From Tiliqua scincoides (taxonomy: Eukaryota; Chordata; Lepidosauria; Squamata; Scincidae), in the NCBI RefSeq assembly GCF_035046505.1, contig NC_089824.1, positions 217,938,596 to 218,002,595 of the forward strand: a stretch of 64,000 nt of DNA, read 5' to 3'. The notes under the pieces were generated by a model, which made no database searches, was not told the DNA's origin, and saw only the letters and a program-made list of their open reading frames with translations. Both the position numbers and the translations under genes were made by a program. Shown in pieces: positions 1 through 11,243 of the stretch (position 1 is its first letter; each line of letters begins with the position of its first letter).

Positions 1-337
1 ACTGTATATATAATCGTAGTACCAGCACAATAAAACTCAGACAGTATTCTGCTCCTAATAAACATGAAAAAGAGAACAGCTGCTCATAATGAGAGATGTA
101 AATAGTCTTGATGATCATCTACATGTTTGGTTATTGGAAGCTGTTTTGTTTGCTTGTTTGCCGGGGGCTTCACTCGGAGAGCTACTTTTAGTTCTCAGAA
201 TGACAATAAACTCAGAAGAAGCAAGGAAAGCTTCGAGGATTCGAGTCACCCCCAAATTTCACCGACAGCAAAACTGGAGGTGCAGTTGGAGGGGTTTGCT
301 TCGAGGAACAATTAAGCCAAAAGGGAGTCATTAAGAT

Positions 338-539
338 CAGTGGCATAGCTACAGGGGGGCAGCACAGTAAGTTTTGCAGGTGCTGCAATGCGCCATGTAA
401 GCAACCCCTTCTACTCGCAGCTGGACTGTGGCCATCTCTGCCCAGAATGGCTCTGACAGAGAATGGAAGGGCCCACTCACATGACATGTTGGGGCACCTG
501 CAGTACTTACCATGCCACCCCCCCGTAACTATGCCACTG
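338..539. mobile_element. MITE-A (hAT-like), variant subfamily
   Basis: Foldback element with CAGTGGCATAGCTA at the left and its complement TATGCCACTG at the right. Flanks ATTAAGAT and ATCAAGAT match at 7 of 8 positions, an 8-bp target duplication as made by hAT transposases. Its interior (GCACAGTAAGTTTTGCAGG) differs from the main subfamily and resembles 61400-61585. Confidence 0.8.
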
Positions 540-1214
540 ATCAAGATTAATGAAATGTCTTGGGGGGGCAGTTTCCTGACTCCACCTGGAGCAACATCTG
601 GAGGACGCTTGTCAACTGCAAGATCTGCCAATTTGGAGGAGGTGAATTAACTTTCTGGGATGGTGGACATGATCTCAGTGGTGTCTGTCTGTTTAGAAGG
701 TTATGAAAGAATGACTGGTGAATAAAGGCTGCCTATGCTTGTTCTAGAGCAGGAGCGAGTACCTTGGCACTCTCGAAGCACTTTTGGGTTTTGGCAAGCT
801 TTTGCCAGAATCCAAAAAGTTCCAGTTCTTCATCTTTTCAAAACAAGTTTTAATCCCTCGTGGTTCTAATTAGAGATGTTGGAAAATGGGGTGACATAAA
901 AGTGCTAAAGAATTTTAAGCCAGGGAGCAAATAAAAGAAAACCTACATTTTAGAGTGTGTTTTCCCCCTCAGTTTTATGTCACTTGGGGTAAAAGTATAT
1001 GAGATGTGGAAAGAGTCAGGAATGGCTTTCCTGATGCTCAGTTTTTTTTTTCCTGAAAAGAGATGGGGCTTCCTGAATCAGATCCATGCTGTGGTGCTGA
1101 TGTAGGGGATGGTTAATCATTTTCCCTCATAATATTTTTCTGTTTCCATCCCACTTCCTCCAAAGCCACTAGAGAACACTTGTATATTTTCAAACACAAA
1201 CAGACAGGATTGTA

Positions 1215-1410
1215 TCATGGTTCGGAAGTTGGACTTAGACCTGGAAGATCTAGGTTCAAATCCCTGCTCAGCTCACAAAGTTTCCTGGGTGACCTTGGAC
1301 CAGTCACTATCTTTTAGACCTCACAGGGTTGTTGTGAGGACAAACAAAGGGAAGTAACTATGTACACCATCCTGAACTCCTTGGAGGAAGGGTGATATAA
1401 ACATATGAAA
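1215..1410 (+). repeat. MIR-like CORE-SINE
   Basis: A tRNA-like head with a B-box-like stretch (AGGTTCAAATCCC) is followed by the CORE-type motif GGTGACCTTGGACCAGTCAC and CACAGGGTTGTTGTGAGGA. The 3' end (CTCCTTGGAGGAAGGGTGAT) resembles L2 LINE tails, as expected for a SINE mobilised by L2. Confidence 0.8.
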
Positions 1411-2254
1411 AGTAAAATGCATAGCAGCTGGGGTGAGGGCATTTATATAAGGAAAAATGACATGGGGAGAGGTTAAAAATACTGACCAAACACTGCAGCC
1501 TAGCCAGTTTACGGTGTTCCACAGCTGTCTTAAGAAAAAGAAATGGTGGGATGATAGCTCTTCTGTTTTGTATCTTGTTTGCCCCCAAGCCCTGAGCACT
1601 TGAAGTTTTTCAGCACTGGAGAGCAACATTGATGGAACAGTGTGACAATGACAAGTATGCAGAAGACACCCCCTTTTTATTGCTGTATAACAATAGGTGA
1701 CAATAGCTTTTTTTTGTATTCTGATCATAATATAAATCAAGGGCTTTCCATTGAGCCTCCAAAGGTTGGATGTAACCCATATTTGGAGAAGGAAGATCTG
1801 AATGATTCACATGTGCTTTGGTTACAACTAGATTAGACTCTTGCAGTGCACTGTGTATGGGGGCTCCCATGCAGGATGTTCAGAAAGTGCAGGTGATAAC
1901 AGTGAACCAGGAGGCTTCTCTTTTGAAGCAGAGTTTTCCCTGCAGCTGAGACAGCAGTTAGGAACCACATGCTTGAATGATACTCCACATAGGAAAACAA
2001 ACTGCTTCCCACTTATAAAATATCAACTATCAAGGAGACATCCTATATGTCCAAGAGATATCCTAGAACCTCTTTCTCTGGTGTGCCAATTTTCTATAGG
2101 AAGGAAGGTTTGGGAGGGAGGGATGGGCTCTCAGAAACATGGAGTTTGGGAAAGTACTGCAGTTGTGGGGTGAGAGGGGAGTAGCAATTTTGAAGAGATC
2201 AGTTAGGTTAACAGGACTTATAAAATAAGGAATCTTTACTCTCTCATCCAATAG

Positions 2255-2332
2255 GTGCCCCTGGACCCAAGGGGGAGAAAGGTTCTCCTGGACCAAATGA
2301 AGAAGGCTCTCAAGGACCTAGAGGTCGAGCAG
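2255..2332 (+). CDS. COL20A1: COL20A1 collagenous exon (FACIT collagen alpha-1(XX))
   Basis: This 78-nt exon begins after a CAATAG acceptor and ends before a GTATGG donor. Read with one base carried in from an upstream exon, it gives uninterrupted Gly-X-Y repeats (GAPGPKGEKGSPG, then GSQGPRGRAG), the triple-helix pattern of secreted fibril-associated collagens. One triplet (PNE) lacks the expected leading Gly in the run SPG-PNE-EGS, a small imperfection of the type FACIT helices tolerate. It enters and leaves in phase 1, matching the next exon at 4217. Assignment to COL20A1 rests mainly on position: a + strand FACIT collagen converging on CHRNA4, as in human 20q13.33. Earlier exons lie left of the window. 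Another FACIT gene cannot be excluded from so short a piece. Confidence 0.72.
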
Positions 2333-2505
2333 GTATGGTAGATGCATCACTGACATGGAGAGAGTGAATAAGGAGAAATAATTCCCATCCCCACAATAAA
2401 AATAGTTTAGGTTTGTCTGCTAAGAAGGCACAGCACATAATTAACCAATAGGACTCAAGCTACAAAAAGGCTGAGTTTCAAATATGCCGAGCAAACTGGT
2501 TAGGA

Positions 2506-2733
2506 CAACCATTTTCAACCACTGTGCCGTGGCACACTGGTGTGCCGCGAGTGGTCCACAGGTGTGCCACAGGAATTTGGGGGACGGTCATTTATTAACA
2601 GGACCAATGAGAGATGTGAACCTCCACCTGCAGCATGGTGTACCTTGTCAATTGTCAAAAACCTGGTGGTGTGCCTTGACCATTTTAGTGCTTTGTCAGT
2701 GTGCCATGAGATGAAAAAGGTTGAAAATCACTG
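2506..2733. mobile_element. MITE-B (hAT), 228 bp
   Basis: Ends CAACCATTTTCAACC and GGTTGAAAATCACTG are inverted repeats. Perfect 8-bp duplications GGTTAGGA flank it (2498-2505 and 2734-2741). The interior has GTGCCGTGGCACACTGGTG and a second set of GTGTGCC motifs. The copy at 63740-63967 has the same length. Confidence 0.92.
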
Positions 2734-2859
2734 GGTTAGGAAAACAACTTCATGGGCAATATTTGAAAGACATCAATAATAAAATTGAAAAGTACTACCT
2801 AGAAATGACTGCAGAATGGACACTTGAAGAAATAAACAGAAGATCTCATCCTAGCTGCG

Positions 2860-3710
2860 CAGGACAAAGCACTTGCAACAAATATTATCAAAGCAAAGAT
2901 TCAGAAGACCAGTGACAACAGCAGATGTCAACTCTCTAAGAGGAAAGATGAAACAGTGGACCATCTGGTCAGTGCCTGCAGTGAGATCACTCACATTGAC
3001 TGTAAAGAACATCATGATAAGAGCTGCAGCTATGATGCACTGAGATCTTTGCAAACAATGCAATTTACCTTCCCACTGAAATTCATGGGATCGTAGACCT
3101 GATAAAATCACTGAGAACAACCAAGCAAGGATCGGTTGGGATGACAGGCATAGAAGCATCTAGAACACAAAACTCCAGTTAGAACAGTAGTTGACAAAAA
3201 GAAAAATCAAGTTTGAATCATTGATATTGCAATCCCAGGTGCAATGCCTCCATTTTGCTCCCCCCCCCCCCGCCTGGAATGGCTCTGAAGGGGAGGGAAG
3301 GGGTGGCTTGAATGCTGAGGTGAGGCTCCCTGAAAAACGTAACGCTTCGTATCCCCTTCTGCTATGCCACTGAATCCTGTGAATAGAATTTGGGCATCTC
3401 TGGGAGAAGAAGGTCAATAATGTGCCAACTGTCATTGAAGCCCTTGAAACTGCCTAGAATTCAGAAAAAAAACACCTTGACTGACAAAAAAAGATGAAGT
3501 TTGTGGATGCTTTAGGTGCCATACCAAAAAAACTTGGAAAAACACCTGAACACCTTAGGTGTGCCTGATAAGTGCCAAAGCTGCTCTACTTGGAGCTACA
3601 CACATTTTATGCAAATACCTCCAAATTTCTTAGGTCCTTAGGAAGGACTTGATGTTTAGAAAACACCAGCCACCATTAAGTGGGCTGTGATTAATTAAAA
3701 TACTAATACT
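2860..3710 (+). pseudogene. R4/R2-type LINE ORF fragment, decayed
   Basis: The reading QDKALATNIIKAKIQKTSD followed by KRKDETVDHLVSACSEI matches the Cys/His knuckle region near the C-terminus of LINEs with a restriction-like endonuclease. Further on, VPTVIEALETA resembles the conserved VPVVIGALG end motif of these proteins. Stops and frame changes are frequent, so this is an old fossil. A MITE-A piece (3243-3372) sits inside it. The clade call (R4/Dong versus R2) is tentative. Confidence 0.5.
3243..3372. mobile_element. MITE-A, left-truncated, inside LINE fossil
   Basis: The right half of the element is present, ending CTTCTGCTATGCCACTG, with the usual GGAATGGCTCTGAAGGGGAG centre. It interrupts the R4-like reading, so it is younger than that fossil. 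Confidence 0.7.
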
Positions 3711-3829
3711 AATTTGAATATTAATAGACCACTTTTCAATTTTTAAAAGTTACCTACATTCAGGAAAGGCCTAGTGGTTGAAAACTAATGATGATAGCCA
3801 AATATACAACCTTCCAGTATGGAGGCAGA

Positions 3830-3919
3830 GGCTGCAATCCTAACCACACTTTCCTGAGAGTAAGCCCCATTGAACAAAATAGGACTTATTTCTGAGTAGA
3901 CTTGGCTAGGATTGTGCCC
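3830..3919. mobile_element. MITE-D (Harbinger-like), 90 bp
   Basis: Ends GGCTGCAATCC and GGATTGTGCCC are imperfect inverted repeats; AGA flanks both sides. The interior GAGTAAGCCCCATTGAAC and its partial complement make the whole element near-palindromic. Confidence 0.75.
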
Positions 3920-4216
3920 AGAGTCAACCGCTAACTGCCAAAAGGTAGGGATTAAGGACTGAAGATGGCTTCATTGTTCTGTTTGTTTGTAGACCCCGCC
4001 CCCCAACATCTGGTTGTTCACTCTCAGAAGGCAGTATGTTGGACAAGTTGAACATTTTACTCTCATCTAATGTGGCAGGGTGTAAGCTGCAGTACAGGAG
4101 GGCCTTTTTATGTGCCTGTAAAGCAGAAAGGAGCGTCCCTGCAACTTTGGGGGCCGAAGCCCATCACCAGCTTAGCTTGATGATGCAGTACTTGAGATAA
4201 TTCTCTTCTTTTCCAG

Positions 4217-4372
4217 GCTCTGTAGGGGAAGTGGTGCTTGGCAAGCAAGGCTCACAGGGATCCCCTGGCAGCACTGGCCCCCCTGGGTTTCCAGGGACTA
4301 GGGGCCAGCCTGGAGAACCTGGCCATGCAGGTGGTTGTGTCCCTTCAGGCTGCTATGAAGAAAGCGCAAGAG
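4217..4372 (+). CDS. COL20A1: COL20A1 end of last triple helix and start of C-terminal NC1
   Basis: The exon follows a pyrimidine-rich acceptor (TTTTCCAG) and stops at a GTAACA donor, in phase 1 at both ends. It encodes Gly-X-Y repeats such as GSQGSPGSTGPPG and GTRGQPGEPG. The helix then ends in GGCVPSGCYEESAR. Two cysteines just after the last triplet are the usual signature of the collagen-to-NC1 boundary in FACIT collagens (types XII, XIV, XX), where they crosslink the three chains. Reading through the donor continues open for about 220 nt, but that part has no collagen character and is taken as intron. The product would be a secreted extracellular-matrix protein. No repeats interrupt the exon. 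Confidence 0.75.
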
Positions 4373-4583
4373 GTAACACCTTATTGCATTTGAGTGAAGG
4401 CCATGGGAGGGGCCCATTGAACTGCAAGCAGAGCTCTACCTGTGGGCTTTCCTGCCTCCTCTTTCCAGCTGCAGCCCCTTGGGCCTCCTATTCCTGCAGA
4501 GAAGAGTTAGCTGAATGCTGCTGGATATGGCTGAGAAGGGTGCAACTGAAGGGAGAATGTAAGGAAATCAGAATGTATGTCAT

Positions 4584-4655
4584 TCACTGCCACTAGAGGT
4601 GGTGACACCACCAATGGCTTCAAAAGCAGACTACATTAATTCATGGAAGAATTCT
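4584..4655 (+). repeat. old CR1 ORF2 C-terminal scrap
   Basis: GGTGGTGACACCACCAATGG followed by GCTTCAAAAGCAGACT resembles the CR1 segment encoding the 'DAFKRGLDKF' motif in this window's CR1 copies. It is diverged and short. Confidence 0.4.
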
Positions 4656-5392
4656 GGAGCTGCAAAGTTGCTTCATCCTTAGCCAGAAGTACTTCATGGG
4701 AGCACTGTGGGGGGCAGTCACCAGCAGCAGTGGGAAACTTGCACAGGTTCGAATTAGGTGGGTGGTAGCTTTACACAAGGTGACAACTTCACATACCCAC
4801 AGGTGCAATAAAGGGCTGGATGAGCTGAAAAAGATGCTCAGAATACAGTATACCTCCTATTATGCTGGTGATCCATTCGTGGACAGCCTAGCGCTGTCTG
4901 AAACAGCACTATAGGAGATGTCGTGGAAGGAAACAGCACAGCATTCATTGCGCTGCTCTCGTTGGCTACACTAGTTGTCAATCAAACCAGGACAAAGAGC
5001 ACCATCATATAACAGCACTAAAGAAAGCAGCAATACCTGACATATTATACCTGTAGTCAGAATGATTTTCAGACTACGAACAGAGAACTCTCTGTGCCCT
5101 CTATCACCATGAAATACTGGCAGTAAGTTCTAAATCCTGAACTTGGTTCAAAAGCAGGGCTGTCCCTCCCCCCACTGCTCCAGTATGTGCTTCTGTGACT
5201 GCCAGTCAGAGAGTTGTATTAAGCAGGGACATAACAACCCCTTTCATGAACAAGCACGGTGCCACCAATCTAGTAGCTGGCTCAGCCACATGTTGAACTT
5301 GGGATGACATGCATACAATCCTGACGATTAAGCTCTCTGGCCCCTTCTGTTTGCTTTGCAATTTATACGCCATGCTCTAATTTTGTCTCCAG

Positions 5393-5412
5393 ATGCAGGG
5401 CTGATCCCCTGA
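5393..5412 (+). CDS. COL20A1: candidate COL20A1 terminal coding exon
   Basis: After a pyrimidine tract and TCTCCAG acceptor, the phase-1 continuation from the 4217 exon reads D-A-G-L-I-P then TGA at 5410-5412. A second acceptor with a longer pyrimidine tract (TTTGTTTTGCAG, ending at 5551) would instead give Glu then an immediate TAA. Either would close the protein a few residues after the cysteine pair. I cannot choose between them from sequence alone. Confidence 0.42.
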
Positions 5413-5679
5413 TGACTTAGACATTGGCTGCAAAAGAGAGACCTCTGACTTCCCAACATCCCGACTGTAAACTTCTATTTACGTAAAAGAACAGTTGTAA
5501 TGAAGATTCATATTTTTTCCCCAATGGCACCATTTCTGTTTGTTTTGCAGAGTAAAATCACCAAATTCCACTTCACCTAATACTCAGATAAGCTTGGATG
5601 TGCATCTCTTGGCCTTGTTGCACACTACAAGTACTTCATCTTGGGCAACCAACAGATCAAATACTCCGTAGGGTGGTTA

Positions 5680-5685
5680 AATAAA
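5680..5685 (+). other. candidate poly(A) signal for COL20A1
   Basis: A canonical AATAAA lies about 270 nt beyond the proposed stop codon, in unique sequence without recognisable repeats, a plausible distance for a short 3' UTR. No cleavage site can be seen directly. Confidence 0.45.
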
Positions 5686-7436
5686 TGATACCTTTTGGAG
5701 ATCAGATTTGTAGCATTGCAGTGGACCATTGGGTGCCATCCAGACTTAATGGGAGTGGACTTCAGAGCAATGTGGTTTGTTCCCTTTGGTTCAGAGGAGA
5801 TTGAGCTTGGCAGTGGCTTTGCAATCTTGCCTTCAAAATGTCTGTGAAAGTGGTTGGCCCTGCAGTGTTTTATTTTAGCATCCGCGCTTCAAGAAATTCT
5901 GAGAAAGTAACAGAAAAGACAATCTCTAGGAAGCAGGTACTTTTTGCACAACATCCACATCCCTGCCCCCACAATTATGCCCATCAGCTGTGTGGACAGT
6001 AGGAGACTAACCCAGGAAGTAGCACTTTGCATGTACCCAAATCTCCTACCCAGTGTCACAGGAGAAGCCTTCGAAGCAAAAAGGTAAGAGGCAGATTTTT
6101 GCCTATACACCTTTCTGCACTGTGAGCCCATTTTAAAAGCCACCGGTGACACTTTGTGCATGAAAGCCCACTTTTTATAAGTTGATAGCGCAAAAGCAAT
6201 TACAGGCGAGTGGTAAAAGTATAACATGGGCCTGGGTCGGTGCAAGATGGCCAAGCAGAAAATAACTACCCATGATTACAGTAAAATGTGCTGAGCTATC
6301 CATACTAATAGCTCCGCAATCTGGCGCTGATACAGACGGTGGAGTCTGGCCAATACAATTAAATTGTCATGTGATAACGGCGGCTGGCTTATCAGGGAGT
6401 GAAAATTGACGCTTTTTGCTATTCAGCCCAATGGAAGGCAGGATGGAAAGCTGTCAATTTGCTTAGAAATCGTAAAGATGGAGTTGGGGGGGCGGGAAAG
6501 GAAGCAAGACAACTGTCTGGTCTGCTGCCTGTCAGTGCCAGAGCAACTGATAATTTTTACATTTTCACTCCTTTTGGTCTACAGTAGTGGGAACATCTTT
6601 TCCAAAACCATTCTATGAGAAGCTGTGGAAGGGGTCAAACATTGCAGAAGCCTCCTAAACCATACTGGGAATGGTGTTTTTAGAATTGACTGGGATCTTG
6701 TAGAAGAAGCAGAAAACTCTGCCTTTCTTGGCAGCTAGTGTGTGCTCCTCTAGCTTTGTTCTTTGTATATTTGCTTCAAATAAGTCCTCCTGAGTCCAGT
6801 TCTCCCAAATATGTGTGCATAGGACTGCAGCCTCCTTCACTGTGCTGCACCACCGACTAGTGTGGGAGCTAGCCAAGTAAAAATGTCCAGAGGCACATAA
6901 GAGAGAGAAGATTTTCTACCCAATATAAAATATGAAGAGTGTGCTTCTGTTTCTCCCATCCTTCTAGTTGTATCCTGTAGCATAGAGGTGTCATTTATAA
7001 AATATGTCGGTGGTTGAAGTGCAATGATTCTTTGTTCCTGTCAGGTTTGGAGGCAATAAGAGCATGTCTTGGGTTTCCTTTGATGACCCTTTTGCTTGAC
7101 CTATCCTGTGTCTATACATTATGCCACTGAAAACAATTGTCATCAGTGGAGTTATAAATTATAGGCACTGAAACAGAAATATATGTTGAGATGATATGAT
7201 ACGTGTCACTTGCAGAGAGGAGGGTCTGTACTAGAGGACCTGTTCTGGTGTAGCAAGACCAGCTCCAGCTTTTGGGAGGCCTTTGGGCTAATTGACCTAG
7301 AAGAGCTCTCCATGGTGATCATACGTAACTAAAAACACAGCCCATGGAGAGCAGAGAGGGGGAATGAATACAAACACAAACTGAAAGCACAGTTCAGCTA
7401 CCCTGTATTGTATTGTCTAGGTCTCTTGGACATACA

Positions 7437-7615
7437 GGGCCCAATCCTATCCAACTTTCCAGCTCTGGTGTAGACACAATGCAGCTCCGTGGTAAGGGAA
7501 CACATGTTCCCATACCTTGAGAAGGCCCCAGTGACTGCCCCTCCACCACAGGATGCAGCGCACATCCCACTGGCGCAACTGCACCAGCACTGAAAAATTG
7601 GATAGGATTGGGCCC
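7437..7615. mobile_element. MITE-C (Harbinger-like), 179 bp
   Basis: Perfect terminal inverted repeats GGGCCCAATCCTATCCAA and TTGGATAGGATTGGGCCC, with ACA on both sides as a 3-bp target duplication. The 3-bp duplication and GGG-terminal repeats fit the PIF/Harbinger superfamily. A second copy is at 39837-40016. Confidence 0.88.
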
Positions 7616-7879
7616 ACAGTCTTTTGCTGTGGAACCAGGTCAGAGCAATAATAGATGGTAAATGGCACCACTAACAGGGACGGGCAGCCGCAGGGAGAAG
7701 GAGCAGACACGTAACCAAAGCCATCCCGCACACACTTAGGATTGGGAAAGAGGGCTTGCAGGTTAGATGGCACCCCAAAAAGTCTCTCTCAATTCCCCCC
7801 CCCAATTAATTAATTACAGTCCAAGTTCATGTTGCTGGCACAAAAGTGGCAAAATGACCCATGACTCCAGTACCCTGGT

Positions 7880-8503
7880 GGTGGTTGGCAACCTTCATTC
7901 TCGTAACACTATGGTATAAGCCTACAGCACCCGGTATTCCCAGGTGGTCTCCCATCCAAGTACTAACCAGGCCTGACCCTGCTTAGCTTCCGAGATCATG
8001 GTATAAGCCTACAGCGCCCGGCATTCCCAGGTGGTCTCCCATCCAAGTTCTAACCAGGCCTGACCCTGCTTAGCTTCCGAGATCATGGTATAAGCCTACA
8101 GCGCCCGGCATTCCCAGGCGGTCTCCCATCCAAGTACTAACCAGGCCTGACCTTGCTTAGCTTCCGAGATCAGACAAGATTGGGAGATAGTGTTCGGTAT
8201 AGGGAAATGGTTGGCAACCTTCAGTCTCAGAAGTCTATGGTATAAGCCTACAGCACCCGGTATTCCCAAGCGGTCTCCCATCCAAGTACTAACCAGGCCT
8301 GACCCTGCTTAGCTTCCGAGATCAGACAAGATCGGGAGATAGTGTTCAGTATAGGGAGATGGTTGGCAACCTTCAGTCTCGAAAGACTATGGTATAAGCC
8401 TACAGCACCCAGTATTCCCAGGTGTTCTCCCATCCAAGTACTAACCAGGCCTAACTCTGCTTAGCTTCCAAGATTAGACACTTGCAGAATAACAGTTGTT
8501 GCT
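7880..8503 (-). repeat. five-unit array of 5S rRNA-derived SINEs
   Basis: Five head-to-tail copies lie in antisense to 5S rRNA. Each contains the 5S internal promoter region (complement of AAGCTAAGCAGGGTC and of TGGATGGGAGACC). Units at about 8085, 8237 and 8389 repeat with a 152-bp period; the first two (from 7911 and 7998) are shortened to 87 bp, lacking tail and 5' head. The whole array is flanked by one perfect 11-bp duplication, AGTACCCTGGT, at 7869-7879 and 8504-8514. These are SINE relics and not functional 5S genes. Confidence 0.93.
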
Positions 8504-8899
8504 AGTACCCTGGTATACTTTTAAGAGCTCATGAAACACCTCCATCCTTCTGTTAATACATGTCAGCAATTTCTTGCTTCCTCATCATGCTTGTTGACAT
8601 CAGGATCTCAAAGTGATACTGACTATTCTGCGACCTAAAGCACAACTCAAAATCTTTCTAGTGAAATTCTCTGAAGTGTTGATGGGAAGGCATGTCAGTC
8701 GGTGACAGAATATCTCTCACCTTCCATACACACACCCTTGTTGCTACCAGACATTTCTAAGATGAAGTTAGTCACACTGTTTCTAGTCATTCCAAGTTCT
8801 TTCGGAAGTATAACACTAAGCTTATGACTACTTCATTCTTGTCTTCCATTTGGTTTTCAGGGTCCATTTAAAATAGTAGAACTGACTTGCGATAGTTCT

Positions 8900-9068
8900 G
8901 ATGTTGTGCTGGGCTGCTGCTGATTTTATTTTGCTGTTCCTTTGATTATTGTTATAATTTGTATTTCATTTTATGTATGCACTTGTTGGGGTTTTTTTTA
9001 ATGTAAGCTGCCTTGCGGGTTTACAAATTGCAAGGCAGGGCACAAGTGTTTTAATAAATAACATGAAT
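8900..9068 (+). repeat. L2-like LINE 3' end
   Basis: TAAGCTGCCTTGCGGGTTTA followed by AATAAATAACATGAATAAA resembles the terminal segment of L2-group elements in the window. No coding sequence remains. Confidence 0.45.
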
Positions 9069-9221
9069 AAATGTCTTTTTATCTTAATGAACCTTTTGAA
9101 ACATCAGAATTTTGTCTTGGTGATCTGGGATAAGCCATAGTTCTAATGGGCGAAATGGCAGGGAATGGAGAGGCTAACCTTGTTGACCATTCCCTGCCAT
9201 TTTGCCCACTACCTGTTATCA

Positions 9222-9450
9222 GTGACATAGCGGAGGGGGTGCAAAGCAGTAAGTTTTTGCAGGTGCCTGAACTAGTGGCTCCTCCCCCTCTCCTTCAGAG
9301 CCATTCCAGAGAGTGGGAGCAAAACAGCAGCATTCCCTGCTGGATCAGGCCTCTTCTTGTGTTTTTATAACCCATTTCAGGCTACGAAGGCGAGGGGGCA
9401 CAGCACATTTAGGTGCCTGCAAAACTTACCGCTTTGTACCTCCTCTGGCC
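9222..9450. mobile_element. MITE-A, diverged and broken
   Basis: GTGACATAGCGGAGGGGGTG, GCAAAGCAGTAAG and CTGCAAAACTTACCGCTTTG keep both arms. The right terminus is replaced by unrelated sequence. Confidence 0.6.
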
Positions 9451-10995
9451 TGTTATTTTTTGACAAGATACAAAAATTCTGAAACAAACCAGAGGAGATG
9501 GCAGCTAATGGAGAGGGGAAGAACTTGGCAATCCTGAGCCTTTCTTGAAAGTTATAAGTTGATAACAAGTCATGAAACCACCAGGGCTTGATTTATAAGA
9601 AGCGACAACTGTGTGACTAGCGTCTTGCCCAACAAACCCACATCAGGCCAACTCCCAGCTCTCTCCTGGGTGAACTCAATACCAGTCATGGAAGGGACCT
9701 CACTGAAAATCCTCCAAGTCAAACACCCAGTAATTCAAAACAGGATCATCACCCCTGTTTGGCCCCCAAAGTGGCAACCACCAAAGCAATTTCAAGGGGA
9801 GTAAATTTGGACAACTGGGAACAATGAGTTGAACACCTCTTTCCTCAGTCTAATTTTGTTGTTTCTAAGGAATGTCGTCCTATATATGTCGTCCCCCCTC
9901 CCCTCCAAAAAACAACAATTATGGGGTACTTCTCACAGCATCTAGTCCAATTGGACCCCGCATTATTCTTTATAATGAGTAACCCACCATGCCACAAGCA
10001 AGGGCCTGACAACCTGGGCTCTTTACATTCATGTCCATTATACTCATAATGACTAATTAATTTTACTCGCTATGCCTCACGGTTTCTGCTCCAGCACTTT
10101 CAAACCTTTGCTGTCATCTTTTCTAACATTTTCTAGAAGAGCTCGAGGTCCCCTAAGAACTTTACTGTGAAAACCATACATTTCTATTAGTTTGACGGCA
10201 TCAGCCAGCTTGAAGCTCCAGCAGTTCTTTTCTCAGTTTGGAGAGCTTATGTCCGTGACCTGATTTGGATGAGCTCAGCGCACTGTGACGTAGCATTCCT
10301 CCCCTACTTTCATGCATATTTTATCAGGAAGCTCGTGATGTTCCAAGCCACAGAAGGAGCAAGCATGGGGGAGAAGAGGGGGGTGCTCTCTTTTGGTACA
10401 GATTTGCCTGGTGGGAATGCAAAAGGATAACCGCTCATCCAGCACGGTTCGGTTTCCTTGCTGAGTTCAGGACGCCAAACAAAAAGCGTTAAGAAATCTA
10501 ACAGCAAGTCACATACATATTTGTAAAGGAAAAGAAATTGCCTTGGTTGCTGGCTTGGGCAGTAGTGCTGTCATCTCTGATGCAAAGGCAAGAGTTTGTC
10601 ATTTAAACTTAATGCTAGTTTGTCATTTAAACAGGGATGGTTTGAATTAGAAGTTTTCCAATCTAAGCCATAGAGAGGATCAAAGCCTTTAGATAAACGA
10701 AAAGCTTCAGGGCAAAACATGGGACTGGGGTGAAACTGGGGCAAAAACCATCTCCAGTTTTTGAGTCACTGCTGTTTGTTTTGTTGCAGTTGGATGCTCC
10801 TTCTGGCTATCACCATTCCTCCCCCCAGCACCCTAGAGCAGAGGTTCCCAAATTTTTTAGCACCAGGACCCACCTTTTAAAATGGCACTCTATCGGGACC
10901 CACCCAGATATACCAGCCTTTAAGATTTAGAAAGGAATATTATTTTATTTATTTATAAATAATAATAACCAGAAAAAGATTCCCTATATTAGAAA

Positions 10996-11243
10996 CTTAA
11001 GAACATAAGAAGAGCCCTGCTGGATCAGGCCAAAGGCTCATCTAGTCCGGCTTCCTGTGTCTCACAGTGGTCCACCAGGTACCTCAGGGGGCACACAAGA
11101 CAACAAGAGACCTGCATCCTGGTGCCCTCCCTTGCGCCTGGCATTCTGAGGTATTTACACATGCTTGTTAACTGCAGGAGCTCGGCTCTTTGCAGGGTAA
11201 TTAGCAGGATCTGATTCTTGAGTAGCCCCAGGGCTTGAGGCAG
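10996..11243 (-). repeat. CR1 LINE 3' end
   Basis: Antisense CR1 tail: AAGAACATAAGAAGAGCCCT, GGATCAGGCC, CAGTGGTCCACCAG. Recognisable to about 11145; the remainder is probably diverged CR1. Confidence 0.8.

Noticed and set aside
4373-4596. Collagen frame continuing past 4372
   Set aside because: The reading after GTAACA loses all Gly-X-Y and NC1 character; a splice donor fits better.
7880-8503. Functional 5S rRNA gene cluster
   Set aside because: Units carry a non-5S tail, are truncated and diverged, lack a clean T-run terminator at the 5S end, and are flanked by a retrotransposition target duplication.
7880-8503. CRISPR-like array
   Set aside because: Repeats are SINE units with no unique spacers, in a vertebrate genome.
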